Positions 27,728 to 38,152 of a DNA stretch of 64,000 nucleotides are shown here, piece by piece. The translations under genes were made by a program, and so were the position numbers. Source of the stretch: Sphingomonas taxi (lineage in GTDB: Bacteria; Pseudomonadota; Alphaproteobacteria; Sphingomonadales; Sphingomonadaceae). Each line of letters starts with the position of its first letter. Within the stretch, counting starts at the first letter, position 1. Under the pieces are notes generated by a model that was not told the origin of the DNA, did no database searches, and saw nothing but the letters and a program-made list of their open reading frames with translations. The stretch is taken from positions 1,855,001-1,919,000 of the forward strand of contig NZ_CP009571.1 in NCBI RefSeq assembly GCF_000764535.1, written 5' to 3'.

Positions 27728-28654
27728 TTAAGCATCGAGCAACACCCGGGCGCGCGCGCAATCGCGCTCCATCTGCGCGGTCAGCGCATCGAGGCCGTCG
27801 AATTTCGCCTCGGGCCGCAGATAGTCGATCAGCGCCACCTCGATCGATTGCCCGTACAGGTCGCCGGAGAAATCGAAGAAATAGGGTTCGAGCAATTCCT
27901 TGGGCGGATCGAAGGTCGGCCGGATGCCGAGGTTCGCCGCGCCCTTGAGCAGGCGCCCGTCGGCGAGTCGCGCGGTCACGGCATAGATGCCGTAGGCGGG
28001 GCGCAGATATTTGCCCATGTCGACGTTGGCGGTGGGATAGCCGATCGTGCGGCCGAGCTTGTCGCCGTGCTGCACCAGCCCCTCGATGGCGAACGGCCGC
28101 GTGAGCAGCCGCGCCGCGCCGCGCGGGTCGCCGTCGCACAGCAAGGTGCGGATGCGGGTCGACGACACCGGCTCGCCGTCGAGCGTCACCGCGCCGACCG
28201 TCTCCGCGACGAAGCCGTGCGCGCGGCCGCGCGCGGCGAGCAGCCGGACGTCGCCGCTCTTGCGATGACCGAAGGTGAAATCCTCCCCCGTCACGACGCC
28301 GGCGACGGCGAGATTGGCGTGCAGCCGCTCGGCGATGAACGCTTCGGCAGACAGTGCGGCAAGCGCCGCATCGAACGGGAAGACGACCATTGCGTCGACA
28401 CCCGCCGCGGCGAACAGCCGTTCGCGCTGGTCGAGTGTGGTCAAACGGAACGGCGGCGCGTCGGGACGGAAGTGGCGCACCGGGTGCGGATCGAAGGTCG
28501 CGACCAGCGCGGGACGCCCCTCGGCACGCGCGCGCGCCACCGCCCGCCCGACCACCGCCTGGTGTCCGAGGTGAAAGCCATCGAAATTGCCGAGCGCGAC
28601 GATCCCGCCCGCCAGATGCGACGGCACCGCCGAGCCACCGTCCAGCCGCTCCAT
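27728..28654 (-). CDS. ribF: bifunctional riboflavin kinase / FAD synthetase
   Basis: A 308-aa enzyme making FMN and FAD from riboflavin. The N-terminal FAD synthetase domain starts with GNFDGFHLGHQAVV, with the later SSTRIRTLL signature; the riboflavin kinase domain covers about 185-305 (GYPTANVDMG, GAANLGIRPTFD). Length is standard. I start at the ATG at 28654 (MERLDGGSAVPSHL); an upstream ATG adds 12 unlikely residues. First gene of the ileS unit, and divergent from the prolyl hydroxylase-like gene with an 80-base gap. Confidence 0.96.
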   Translation of the reverse strand: MERLDGGSAVPSHLAGGIVALGNFDGFHLGHQAVVGRAVARARAEGRPALVATFDPHPVRHFRPDAPPFRLTTLDQRERLFAAAGVDAMVVFPFDAALAALSAEAFIAERLHANLAVAGVVTGEDFTFGHRKSGDVRLLAARGRAHGFVAETVGAVTLDGEPVSSTRIRTLLCDGDPRGAARLLTRPFAIEGLVQHGDKLGRTIGYPTANVDMGKYLRPAYGIYAVTARLADGRLLKGAANLGIRPTFDPPKELLEPYFFDFSGDLYGQSIEVALIDYLRPEAKFDGLDALTAQMERDCARARVLLDA

Positions 28655-28734
28655 CGCCGCGGCCTTAGGACGCGCGCCGCCACGGAGCAACAGGCGGCTG
28701 GCGACATAGGCTGACGCTATAGTAAGATCGTGGC

Positions 28735-29391
28735 ATGACCACCCTCCCCTCCCTCGGCAACGGCCTGACGCCGGAGCCGATCGTCGCCTGCATCCTGTCG
28801 CAAGCCGGCGTGCAGAAGGTGCCGAGTCCCAAGCTCGACCTGTTCATCGCCCGCGGCTTCATCGGACCGGTGCTGTGCGACGCGCTGATCGAGCGGATCG
28901 ACGCTGTGCGCCGCCCCTCGACGATCGCCGACCCCAATGGCGATTCCGCCTTTCGCACCAGCGAGACCGGCGACCTGTCGGCCGATGACCCGGTGGTGCA
29001 GGCGGTGGAGGCGCGGCTGGCGGCGTTCACCGGCCTCGACCCCGCGCACGGCGAGCCGTTGCAGGGCCAGCGCTACGCGGTCGGGCAGGAGTTCAAGGGC
29101 CATACCGACTATTTCGAGCCGCAGGGCGCCGACTTCGACCGCTATTGCTCGGTGGCGGGCAACCGGACGTGGACGGTGATGGTCTATCTCAACACGCCCG
29201 AGGCGGGCGGCGCGACGCGCTTCAAGGCGGCCGACAAGATCATCCAGCCGGAAACGGGGAAGCTGGTCGCGTGGAACAACCGCCGGCCCGACGGGTCGCT
29301 CAACCCGGCGACGCTGCATCAGGGGATGAAGGTACGCGAAGGGGTGAAATACGTCATCACCAAATGGTATCGCGAACGGGTGTGGGCGTGA
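28735..29391 (+). CDS. prolyl 4-hydroxylase-like 2OG-Fe(II) oxygenase
   Basis: A 218-aa member of the P4H alpha-subunit family. Iron ligands H123-x-D125 (KGHTDYF) and H195 (ATLHQGM), and K205 for 2-oxoglutarate binding (REGVKYVITKWYRER), are present, as is the typical GGATRF strand. The substrate, a protein proline or a free amino acid, cannot be told. There is no signal peptide. The gene ends 5 bases before a long palindromic repeat (29396-29550). Confidence 0.9.
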   Translation: MTTLPSLGNGLTPEPIVACILSQAGVQKVPSPKLDLFIARGFIGPVLCDALIERIDAVRRPSTIADPNGDSAFRTSETGDLSADDPVVQAVEARLAAFTGLDPAHGEPLQGQRYAVGQEFKGHTDYFEPQGADFDRYCSVAGNRTWTVMVYLNTPEAGGATRFKAADKIIQPETGKLVAWNNRRPDGSLNPATLHQGMKVREGVKYVITKWYRERVWA

Positions 29392-29395
29392 TCCC

Positions 29396-29550
29396 AATTC
29401 CTCCCCCGCCAGGGGGAGGTGGCAGTGCGCAGCACTGACGGAGGGGGAGGATGGGGCGGGAGCCCTGTTACGAGCCTTCCGCCCCATCCTCCCCCTCCAC
29501 CACTCGGCTAGCGCCGAGCGGTCCCCCTCCCCCTTGCGGGGGAGGATTTT
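29396..29550. repeat. 155-bp composite C/G-rich palindromic element, copy 1
   Basis: It starts AATTCCTCCCCCGCCAGGGG and ends with the complementary GCGGGGGAGGATT. Internal arms ATGGGGCGG/CCGCCCCAT form a second stem, and small hairpins (GTGCGCAGCAC) sit between. Structure and edges match the element at 34339-34484. It separates the P4H gene from the convergent TonB receptor and may act as a terminator for both. Confidence 0.85.
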
Positions 29551-29553
29551 CAA

Positions 29554-32397
29554 TCAGAACGTTGCGCTTACGCCGAGGCTGAACACGCGGCCGAGGTTAT
29601 ACCGATTGATATACACCTCGTTGCCGTTGGCGAAGGTCTGGCTCTCGCGATAGCGGGTGCGGGTCAGGTTGCGCGCCTCGGCCTTGATCTCGAACTTGCC
29701 GCCCATCAGCTCGACGCCCTGCCGTGCGACGAGATCGAGGCGGATGCCGGGATGCTCGACGATGTCGGGCTGGAAACCGGTGCCGCCCAGCAGCGACGGA
29801 CCGCGATTGGTCACGCGCTTGCTCGCATAATTGAACAGCAAGGTGATCTGCGACAGCGCCGCGCTGTCCTCGATGCCGAGTTGCAGATTGACGAGGTGGT
29901 CCGACTGCCCCGTCAGCGGTGCACCGTCACGGAACAGCGACGAGGCCGGTGCGAAGCCGACCGCGCAATTGCCCACCGCCTGCGTCGACGAGGCGACCGA
30001 CGGCGCGCAATTGCTGTCCGCGGTGATCTTCGACTTGGTGTAGGTGTAATTGGCGACGAGCAGCGCACGCCGCGTCGCGAAGAAGTCGCTGCCGAACACG
30101 TCGGCGAGCGGGAAATACTTCTGCAGCTCGACCTCGCCGCCGTACAGCGTCGCCTTGGGCAGATAGGTGAAGCCGGTCTGCAACCGGTCGTCGGCGCCGG
30201 TGTAGAAGCCGACCTGCTCGATCGGATTGTCGATCCGCTTGTAGAAGCCCGCCAGCGTGAAGCGCTGGTCGCGCTTGAAGAACCATTCGTAGCGCGCTTC
30301 GAGATTGTAGAGCTTCGAATCGCGGAGCAGCGGATTGCCGAAGAACAGGCGATCCGAATCGGGATCGCGGAATTGCTGCGGCGCGAGCTCGCGGAACTGC
30401 GGCCGCGAGATCGTCTTGGCGGCGCTGGCGCGCAGCTGCATGTCGGCGGCGAAATTCCAGGTCAGCGTCGATGCCGGCAGGAAGTAATCGTTCTTCAGCC
30501 GCGCAAGGCCGGTGGTGACGCCGAACGGCGTGACCCGCTCGTCGCCGCGTTCGTAGCGCACGCCGATCACCGCGCGCAGCCCGTCGAACGCCTCGCCCTC
30601 GGCCTGCACATAGCCCGCATGGACGTCGAGGGTGGCGTCGTAGCGATAGGCGCCCGCCGCGGTGTTGAACTGCAACTGGATCGTGCAGGGCGCAGTATTG
30701 GCGGTCGACGGACAGGCGTTGTTGAGCACGTCGGGGCTCAGCAGATAATCGGGGCGCAGCAGATTATAGGGATAGCCCGGCGCGGTGCCGCCGCCGTTCG
30801 ACGTCTGATAGTTGAACTGCAGGCGCGACGAGGTGCGGTCGGTGCCCTGGTAGAAATACCCCGCCGACAGCGTGATCGGGCGATCGCCGTCGATCTTGTA
30901 CGACGTGTCCGCCTGACCGGTCCAAAGATTCTCATTCAGCTCGCTGAAGATGATCGATGCGAAGGGGGTGAAGCGCTGCGTCACCTGATAGGCGCCGTTG
31001 CACTGGAAGCCGCCCGCCTGTTGCGCGCCGTCGCTGGTGATCGGCAGACCGGTGGTGGTGGTCGCCGAGCAGAGATAGTCGAACTGGCGCTCGTAGGGCG
31101 CGTTGCGCTTCGAATTGGCATAGGCGCCGCGCACGTCGAGCTTCAGCGCGTCGGTCAGCTTGAACTCGCCGACCAGCTGCGTCTCGATCAGCTGGCGTTC
31201 GAACCAATTGGTGTTCTGCTGGAAACGCAGTCCGCTGGCGTTGTTGTACAGCGTCGCCGCCGAGCCGCGCCCCTGCTTCAGCGTGTCGTGGATGTAGACG
31301 TTGGTCCAACGCAGCGTGTTCTCGCCGAACTCCAGCCCGACGCCAATCAGCGCATTGGCGACGATGCGATTGTCGGTCAGCAGGGTGCTGAAATCGTTGC
31401 GCAGCGTGCCGTCGGCCGAGACGCTGTCCTGCTGGTTGGCGAAACGCGTGCGGAAGGTGTTGCTGGCGCTCAGCGAGGCGATCACGCCGAGCCGCGACGA
31501 ACCGATGTCGTAGACCGAGCCGCCGCTGATCTCGCCCGACCAATTGGCCGGCAGCTGGTTGTTGCGCTGGAGCAAAGTGGTCGAGGCGTTGGACAGCTGC
31601 GCGACCTGCGCGGCGGGGATGATGCCGCTGCCGTTGGGCGCATTCTTGATGAACGCCGGCACCTTGCGCGTGCCGTCGTCATAGCCGATCCAGTCGGCGT
31701 CGCCGCCGGCATAGGTATAGCCCAGCTCGCTGGTGGTTGCGTCGTCGGCGGCGATGGTCGCGCCGAACGAAACGAAATTCTTGTCGGGGATCGCCTTGGT
31801 CGTCAGGTTGATCACGCCGCCGCCGAACTCGCCGGGATAATTGACCGAATAGGTCTTCTGGACCAGCGCCGAGCCGACGATCGTCGTCGGGAAGATGTCG
31901 AGCGGCACCGAGCGGCGCAGCGGTTCGGGGCTTGGCAGCGGCGAGCCGTTGAGCAGCGACGAGGAGTACCGATCGCCGAGGCCGCGAACGTAGACGAAGC
32001 CGCCGCCGACCACCGACAGGCCGGTGACGCGGGTCAGCGCGCCGGCGATATCGCCCTCGCCGGTCCGCGCGATATCGGCGCTCGACAGCACCGAGACGAT
32101 CTGCGGCGTCGAGCGGACGACGTTGGGGATGTTGCGGCCGACGACGACGATGTCCTCGACATCGCCGTTCATGCCCGGCGCGGACACTTCGACCGGCGCC
32201 TCCTGCTGGTCGGTGGAGGTCGGCGCCGCGGTCTGCGGATCGGTCGCGCCGCCGGGGCTCGACGTCGCGGGGGTCGAGGTCTGCGCCGGCGGCGGGGCCG
32301 GCGCGGCGGTGCCGCCCGCGGTCTGCGCGAGAACCGCCGGCGCCACGAGGGTGGAGGACATCAATAGAAGGGTGGCGAAAGCGAGCCGCTGCGGCAT
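29554..32397 (-). CDS. TonB-dependent outer-membrane receptor
   Basis: A 947-aa receptor. A signal peptide (MPQRLAFATLLLMSSTLVAPAVLAQ) is followed by a Pro/Thr/Ala-rich linker, then the plug domain (VVGRNIPNVVRSTPQIVSVLSSADIARTGEGDIAGALTRVTGLSV; VYVRGLGDRYSSSLLNGSPLPSP) and a 22-strand-type barrel ending in Phe (RVFSLGVSATF). The ATG at 32397 begins the signal peptide; a longer reading is not needed. It lies 107 bases after a large lipoprotein gene on the same strand, with two hairpins in the gap, and a three-unit Pho-box candidate precedes the pair, suggesting import of a phosphorus-containing compound. The ligand is not known. Confidence 0.92.
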   Translation of the reverse strand: MPQRLAFATLLLMSSTLVAPAVLAQTAGGTAAPAPPPAQTSTPATSSPGGATDPQTAAPTSTDQQEAPVEVSAPGMNGDVEDIVVVGRNIPNVVRSTPQIVSVLSSADIARTGEGDIAGALTRVTGLSVVGGGFVYVRGLGDRYSSSLLNGSPLPSPEPLRRSVPLDIFPTTIVGSALVQKTYSVNYPGEFGGGVINLTTKAIPDKNFVSFGATIAADDATTSELGYTYAGGDADWIGYDDGTRKVPAFIKNAPNGSGIIPAAQVAQLSNASTTLLQRNNQLPANWSGEISGGSVYDIGSSRLGVIASLSASNTFRTRFANQQDSVSADGTLRNDFSTLLTDNRIVANALIGVGLEFGENTLRWTNVYIHDTLKQGRGSAATLYNNASGLRFQQNTNWFERQLIETQLVGEFKLTDALKLDVRGAYANSKRNAPYERQFDYLCSATTTTGLPITSDGAQQAGGFQCNGAYQVTQRFTPFASIIFSELNENLWTGQADTSYKIDGDRPITLSAGYFYQGTDRTSSRLQFNYQTSNGGGTAPGYPYNLLRPDYLLSPDVLNNACPSTANTAPCTIQLQFNTAAGAYRYDATLDVHAGYVQAEGEAFDGLRAVIGVRYERGDERVTPFGVTTGLARLKNDYFLPASTLTWNFAADMQLRASAAKTISRPQFRELAPQQFRDPDSDRLFFGNPLLRDSKLYNLEARYEWFFKRDQRFTLAGFYKRIDNPIEQVGFYTGADDRLQTGFTYLPKATLYGGEVELQKYFPLADVFGSDFFATRRALLVANYTYTKSKITADSNCAPSVASSTQAVGNCAVGFAPASSLFRDGAPLTGQSDHLVNLQLGIEDSAALSQITLLFNYASKRVTNRGPSLLGGTGFQPDIVEHPGIRLDLVARQGVELMGGKFEIKAEARNLTRTRYRESQTFANGNEVYINRYNLGRVFSLGVSATF

Positions 32398-32435
32398 GAC
32401 CGTCAATCCCGGATCAGGAGTCTGGATACAGGTGT

Positions 32436-32501
32436 CCGCAGGTGACGGGATCGCCACCTGCGGCATCGATGCTGGGATGGGGCGCCGTCAGGCACCCCAT
32501 G
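32436..32501 (-). other. two hairpins between lipoprotein and TonB receptor genes
   Basis: CCGCAGGTG/CACCTGCGG (32436-32463) and ATGGGG/CCCCAT (32477-32500) are adjacent palindromes just after the lipoprotein stop. Neither has a U tract, so full termination seems unlikely; they could stabilise the upstream message or lower expression of the receptor relative to the lipoprotein. Confidence 0.45.
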
Positions 32502-32504
32502 GCC

Positions 32505-34136
32505 TCAGCGGCCCTGGCAGGCGAAATAGACCGAGTTGAACGACGGCGGGCCGAAGTCCTGCAACGCCGAGTCGGCGGGACGGACCGTGCTGCGGCCGCC
32601 GCTGGTCTGTTCGCCGGCGATGATGTTGACGCAGGCGACGTTGTTCACCGTCTTCACCACGCCGTTGACGAAACGCATGTCGGAGCCGCCACGCTGGCGG
32701 ATCGCGGCGGGCGCCAGCGCGGTCTGGATGAAGGTGAAGTTGGCGTAGGTCGCGAAGGTGCGCGGCAGCAGGTCCTCGGCGTTGTTCGAATCGATCTCGG
32801 TCGAGAAGCTGTCGACGGTCGCGCCGCTGGTCCGCTGCGCCGCGATCATGAACTGGATGAAGCCGCGATAGCCGTTGTCGATGTCGAAGCCGTCGTCGTC
32901 GGCGCCGGTGATCGCGATATATTTCAGGTTGCTGGTGCCGCCGAATATCTCGATGCCGTCATCCGCCGAATTGTGGCTCTGGATATGGTCCAGCGTCGTG
33001 CCCGAGCCGGTCGCGCCGAGCGTCAGGCCCTGCAGCTCGTTGCCGTCGCTGATCGCGATGCCCGAATAGCGGATCTGGACGTAGGACATCGTTCCGCTCG
33101 AATCGGCGGTGTCGGTGCCGCCGTAGAAGCGGCCGGTGACGCCCTCGATCGCGAGCTGGCACGGCGTCGCGTTGCTGCCGCCGCTGCCGGTGGCGCAGAC
33201 CGCGGTCGGCGCGCGGCCGAGCAGGATGATGCCGCCCCAATGGCCCTGGCTGGTCTCCGATTCGCCGGTCGACGAGCTGACGTTCTGCTGCGAGGTGAAG
33301 ATGATCGGCGCGCTGGCGGTGCCGATCGCGTTGAGCTTCGATCCGCGGTTGATCAGCAGCAGGTCGTTGGTCGATTCATTGGCGTTGGCGAAGACGGTGA
33401 CGCCCGGCTCGACGGTCAGCGTCACGCCGGTGCCGCCGCTCGCGCCGAGATCGGTGCCGACCTCGGTCTGGCCGGTGAAGCGATAGGCGATGCCGGCGAT
33501 GCGCGGCAGCGTCAGGCTGGTGGTGATCGCCTGCGGGATGTCGCAGACCTTGAAGCCGCCGATCGTCGCCGCGGTGGCGGTGTTCGCCGCACCGCTCGCG
33601 GTGGTGGTACCGGTCGGGCAGGCCGCGCCGCTCGCCAGCGTGCCGATCGCCGGCACCGCCGTGCAGCGCGCACCGCTGCCGCCGAACTCCGCTGCGGTCG
33701 AATTGCAGGTCCAGCCCTGGAAGCTGGTATCGCTCGGCCCGCTCAGCGCACCGACGTAATTCGTCCGGGTGAAGAAGGCGTTGATCGCCGACGGATCGGC
33801 CGCCGTGGTCAGCGAGGTCGCCGAGGTCGGATAGACGCCGTTGAGCGTCGAGCCGGTGCCGTTGACGTTGTTGTTGCTGCCCGCGTTGACGATCGCGAGT
33901 TGCTCGTCCGCGGTGATCGTGATGCTGTTGACGGTCGTGGCGGCGGCGAATTGCGCGGCGGTGATCGCCGAGGGGGTCGGCGTCGGGGTGGGCGCGGTCG
34001 GCGTCGGCGTCGGGCTGACGATCACGACGCTGCCCGCACCCGGCGAGGCGACGCTGTCGGCACCGCCGCAGCCGGCGAGCGCCAGGCACGCGGTTGAAGC
34101 CATGAGGATTGCGCCGATGCGCGTGTGGCTCGCCAT
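32505..34136 (-). CDS. large beta-helix-like outer-membrane lipoprotein, partner of the TonB receptor
   Basis: A 543-aa lipoprotein. The signal MASHTRIGAILMASTACLALAGC has a clear lipobox (LAGC, C23), followed by a PTPTPTAPTPTPTP spacer. The body is Thr/Ser/Gly/Asn-rich with short repeating strands (MSYVQIRYSGIAISDGNELQGLTLGATGSGTTLDHIQSHNSADDGIEIFGG; YIAITGADDDGFDID), as in right-handed parallel beta helices. I know of comparable lipoproteins next to TonB receptors in sphingomonads and caulobacters; a surface ligand-capture role is inferred. The ATG at 34136 has GGAG nine bases upstream. The Pho-box candidate lies about 120 bases upstream. Confidence 0.85.
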   Translation of the reverse strand: MASHTRIGAILMASTACLALAGCGGADSVASPGAGSVVIVSPTPTPTAPTPTPTPSAITAAQFAAATTVNSITITADEQLAIVNAGSNNNVNGTGSTLNGVYPTSATSLTTAADPSAINAFFTRTNYVGALSGPSDTSFQGWTCNSTAAEFGGSGARCTAVPAIGTLASGAACPTGTTTASGAANTATAATIGGFKVCDIPQAITTSLTLPRIAGIAYRFTGQTEVGTDLGASGGTGVTLTVEPGVTVFANANESTNDLLLINRGSKLNAIGTASAPIIFTSQQNVSSSTGESETSQGHWGGIILLGRAPTAVCATGSGGSNATPCQLAIEGVTGRFYGGTDTADSSGTMSYVQIRYSGIAISDGNELQGLTLGATGSGTTLDHIQSHNSADDGIEIFGGTSNLKYIAITGADDDGFDIDNGYRGFIQFMIAAQRTSGATVDSFSTEIDSNNAEDLLPRTFATYANFTFIQTALAPAAIRQRGGSDMRFVNGVVKTVNNVACVNIIAGEQTSGGRSTVRPADSALQDFGPPSFNSVYFACQGR

Positions 34137-34229
34137 GATCGAAAGCTCCCGGTCGTAGTCGTTGTGACGGCCGGCCGAGGCTCCCCCTTCGACCGTTCCC
34201 TGAAGCCCCGGTACGAGCGGTAAATGACT

Positions 34230-34250
34230 CCTGAATGAGATTCAGGAGAC
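34230..34250. promoter_or_regulatory. 9-bp-arm palindrome at the lipoprotein promoter
   Basis: CTCCTGAAT-GAG-ATTCAGGAG lies immediately downstream (in the direction of transcription) of the Pho-box candidate. It would overlap the -10/transcription start and could be an operator or a 5' transcript hairpin. Confidence 0.45.
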
Positions 34251-34256
34251 GTTTTG

Positions 34257-34285
34257 GTGACGATGATGTGACGAGTTTGTTACGG
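34257..34285 (-). promoter_or_regulatory. Pho-box candidate, three units at 11-bp period
   Basis: Reading the minus strand, CCGTAAC, TCGTCAC and TCGTCAC follow each other with 4-base A/T-rich spacers, so units repeat exactly every 11 bp. This is the geometry of PhoB sites (CTGTCAT-like heptamers, 11-bp period). It points towards the lipoprotein/TonB receptor genes. Identification is by pattern and has not been tested. Confidence 0.6.
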
Positions 34286-34338
34286 CAGCGGCTGGGCGAC
34301 AGCGCGACGCATGGGACGCAAGCCACTGAATGCCAGTG

Positions 34339-34484
34339 AAATTCCTCCCCCGCCAGGGGGAGGTGGCAGGCCGGAGGCCTGACGGAGGGGGAGGATACAG
34401 TAAGCGTGGCGTATGCGGAAACGCCCCCTCCACCACCCGCTGACGAGGGCGGTCCCCCTCCCCCGCTAAAGCGAGGGAGGAATT
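34339..34484. repeat. 146-bp composite C/G-rich palindromic element, copy 2
   Basis: It shares edges and internal order with 29396-29550 (AATTCCTCCCCCGCCAGGGG ... CTGACGGAGGGGGAGGAT ... CCCCCTCCACCAC ... GCGAGGGAGGAATT). It fills much of the 420-base gap between the lipoprotein gene and the small membrane protein gene; the rest of that gap holds the Pho-box region and a terminator. Confidence 0.85.
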
Positions 34485-34504
34485 CGCATTCTGCCCCCAA
34501 ACGC

Positions 34505-34536
34505 AAAACGGGCGCCCTCCTTCCGGAGGACGCCCG
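34505..34536 (-). terminator. rho-independent terminator of the small membrane protein gene
   Basis: A 12-bp stem (CGGGCGTCCTCC with one G-U pair) and loop GGAA are followed by TTTT on the minus strand, about 22 bases past the stop. Confidence 0.85.
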
Positions 34537-34557
34537 CCACGCATCAAGCCGGGAAGC

Positions 34558-34890
34558 TTACTTCTTGCCTTCCGTCACGCCGATCGCGGGGACCGAGACG
34601 GTTTCCCTCTCGGTCTTGACCTTGGGCACTTCGACCGTGGTTTCCTTGGTGCCGACGACGACCTTCTTCGAATCGAGATCCACCGCCGGCAGCGAGCCGC
34701 CCTTGGCGCTGACGTCGACGGTCGGCAGCGAGCCCTTCTTGGTGACGTCCGCGCTCCAGAAGCCGGTCAGGAACAGCAGAGCGACGATGATGATCGCCAC
34801 CACGGCCACGATCGCCAGCACACGGCCCGCGCCGCCGCGGCGCTCGACGATGACGCGGTCGCCGTTACGGTCGGTCGTATAGTCTACCAT
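34558..34890 (-). CDS. small single-pass membrane protein of unknown function
   Basis: A 110-aa protein with a charged N-terminus (MVDYTTDRNGDRVIVERRGG), one strong membrane helix (about 24-44, VLAIVAVVAIIIVALLFLTGFW) and a Lys/Val/Thr-rich C-terminal segment with two related phrases, KGSLPTVDVSAKGGSLPAVDL. Orientation is probably N-in by the positive-inside pattern. The start ATG follows GGGAGAGAG. No family recognised. It has its own terminator and stands alone. Confidence 0.8.
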   Translation of the reverse strand: MVDYTTDRNGDRVIVERRGGAGRVLAIVAVVAIIIVALLFLTGFWSADVTKKGSLPTVDVSAKGGSLPAVDLDSKKVVVGTKETTVEVPKVKTERETVSVPAIGVTEGKK

Positions 34891-35022
34891 GATCTCTCTC
34901 CCTTTGAACTGAAGAGCTTAATCCGGAGATCGGGCGATTGTTCCCGATCCGCAACGACCAAAAGGGGGACCGGACTGCCCCACGCCCGGCGCGCCGGCCG
35001 CGACGCACCGTCGCCAGAAACC

Positions 35023-35055
35023 AAAAAGCCCGCCGATCATGCGATCGGACGGGCT
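35023..35055 (-). terminator. terminator after tRNA-Val
   Basis: A stem AGCCCG-(T)-CCGATC with loop GCAT and its complement is followed by TTTTT on the minus strand. It lies 5 bases beyond the tRNA 3' end. Confidence 0.85.
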
Positions 35056-35059
35056 GATA

Positions 35060-35134
35060 TGGTGGGCGCGACAGGGATTGAACCTGTGACCCCACCCGTG
35101 TGAAGGGTGTGCTCTACCGCTGAGCTACGCGCCC
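35060..35134 (-). tRNA. tRNA-Val (CAC)
   Basis: A 75-nt cloverleaf including an encoded CCA. Acceptor GGGCGCG/CGCGCCC, D-arm AGCTCAGCGGTAGAGC, anticodon stem CACCC with loop TTCACAC (anticodon CAC) and T-arm ACAGGTTCAATCCCTGT are all intact. It follows hup by about 50 bases on the same strand and may be cotranscribed with it. Confidence 0.97.
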
Positions 35135-35185
35135 GAAACTTGTCGGAGGCGGGCCTTTACGGGCAGCCGCCGCCGCTGTCCAGTC

Positions 35186-35458
35186 TCAGTTCACCGAATC
35201 TTTCAGGCCCTTGCCGGCCTTGAACTTGGGCTGGTTGGACGCCTTGATCGTCATCGGCTCCAGCGTGCGGGGATTGCGGCCCTGCGACGCCTTGCGCTTG
35301 GAGACGGAGAAGGTGCCGAACCCCACCAGACGAACCTCGTCGCCCTTCTTCAAGCTGTCGGTGATCGCATCGAAGACCGCTTCCACCGCCTTGATCGCAT
35401 CGCCCTTGGCGAGCCCCGAGGTGTCCGCGACCGTCGCGATCAGCTCTTGCTTGTTCAT
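35186..35458 (-). CDS. hup: HU family nucleoid protein
   Basis: A 90-aa DNA-bending protein that compacts the nucleoid. MNKQELIATVADTSGLAKGDAIKAVEAVFDAI is the typical helical start, GFGTFSV is the saddle strand, and the DNA-binding arm contains GRNPRTLEPMTIKA with the intercalating Pro. It lies downstream of lon, as hupB does in enterobacteria and many alphaproteobacteria, with a 150-base gap that probably holds its own promoter. Confidence 0.97.
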   Translation of the reverse strand: MNKQELIATVADTSGLAKGDAIKAVEAVFDAITDSLKKGDEVRLVGFGTFSVSKRKASQGRNPRTLEPMTIKASNQPKFKAGKGLKDSVN

Positions 35459-35608
35459 GGAATACTGCCCCTTCGAACCCTGAAAAGAATCATTGCCAAG
35501 CCAGAACGACCAATAAGGCCGCCCCGACCGGCAGAGTCAATCGATACCGTTGCGCTCTGTAAGGCGCAGCGGTTTCAAAACGTTAACGACGGCCTAGCCG
35601 CCCTTGGC

Positions 35609-38002
<2,394 letters not shown>

Positions 38003-38014
38003 GGATACTCCGGT

Positions 38015-38034
38015 GCCACCTCGAACGGGGTGGC
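38015..38034 (-). other. hairpin in the lon 5' leader
   Basis: GCCACC and GGTGGC pair across 8 bases just upstream of the GGAG ribosome binding site. It may affect ribosome access or RNA stability; the site itself is not enclosed in the stem. Confidence 0.35.
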
Positions 38035-38044
38035 TTTGATACAC

Positions 38045-38073
38045 TATATGGGGATCGGGGCGTATCCATCAAT
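38045..38073 (-). promoter_or_regulatory. sigma32-type promoter of lon
   Basis: On the minus strand CCCCATATA (38053-38045) matches the sigma32 -10 consensus CCCCATnT, and ATTGATG (38073-38067) stands as a CTTGAA-like -35 at 13 bases. The predicted transcript starts about 35 bases before the lon ATG. This fits the known heat-shock control of lon. Confidence 0.6.
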
Positions 38074-38152
38074 CGTCGCGCTCACGGCACGGCAGGTCTT
38101 GTCATCCTTCCGCCGAGCGCCGAAACCCGCCGCTTCCATCCGGGAGTACAGA

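Noticed and set aside
25814..28714. A 966-codon plus-strand frame opposite ileS and ribF
   Set aside because: Low-complexity Arg-rich product, antisense to conserved enzymes.
29752..32367. An 871-codon plus-strand frame opposite the TonB receptor
   Set aside because: Antisense shadow; the receptor frame has a signal peptide, plug motifs and a terminal Phe.
35023..35186. tRNA-Val as an integration site
   Set aside because: No duplicated tRNA 3' end is found in the window and the flanking genes are syntenic housekeeping genes.
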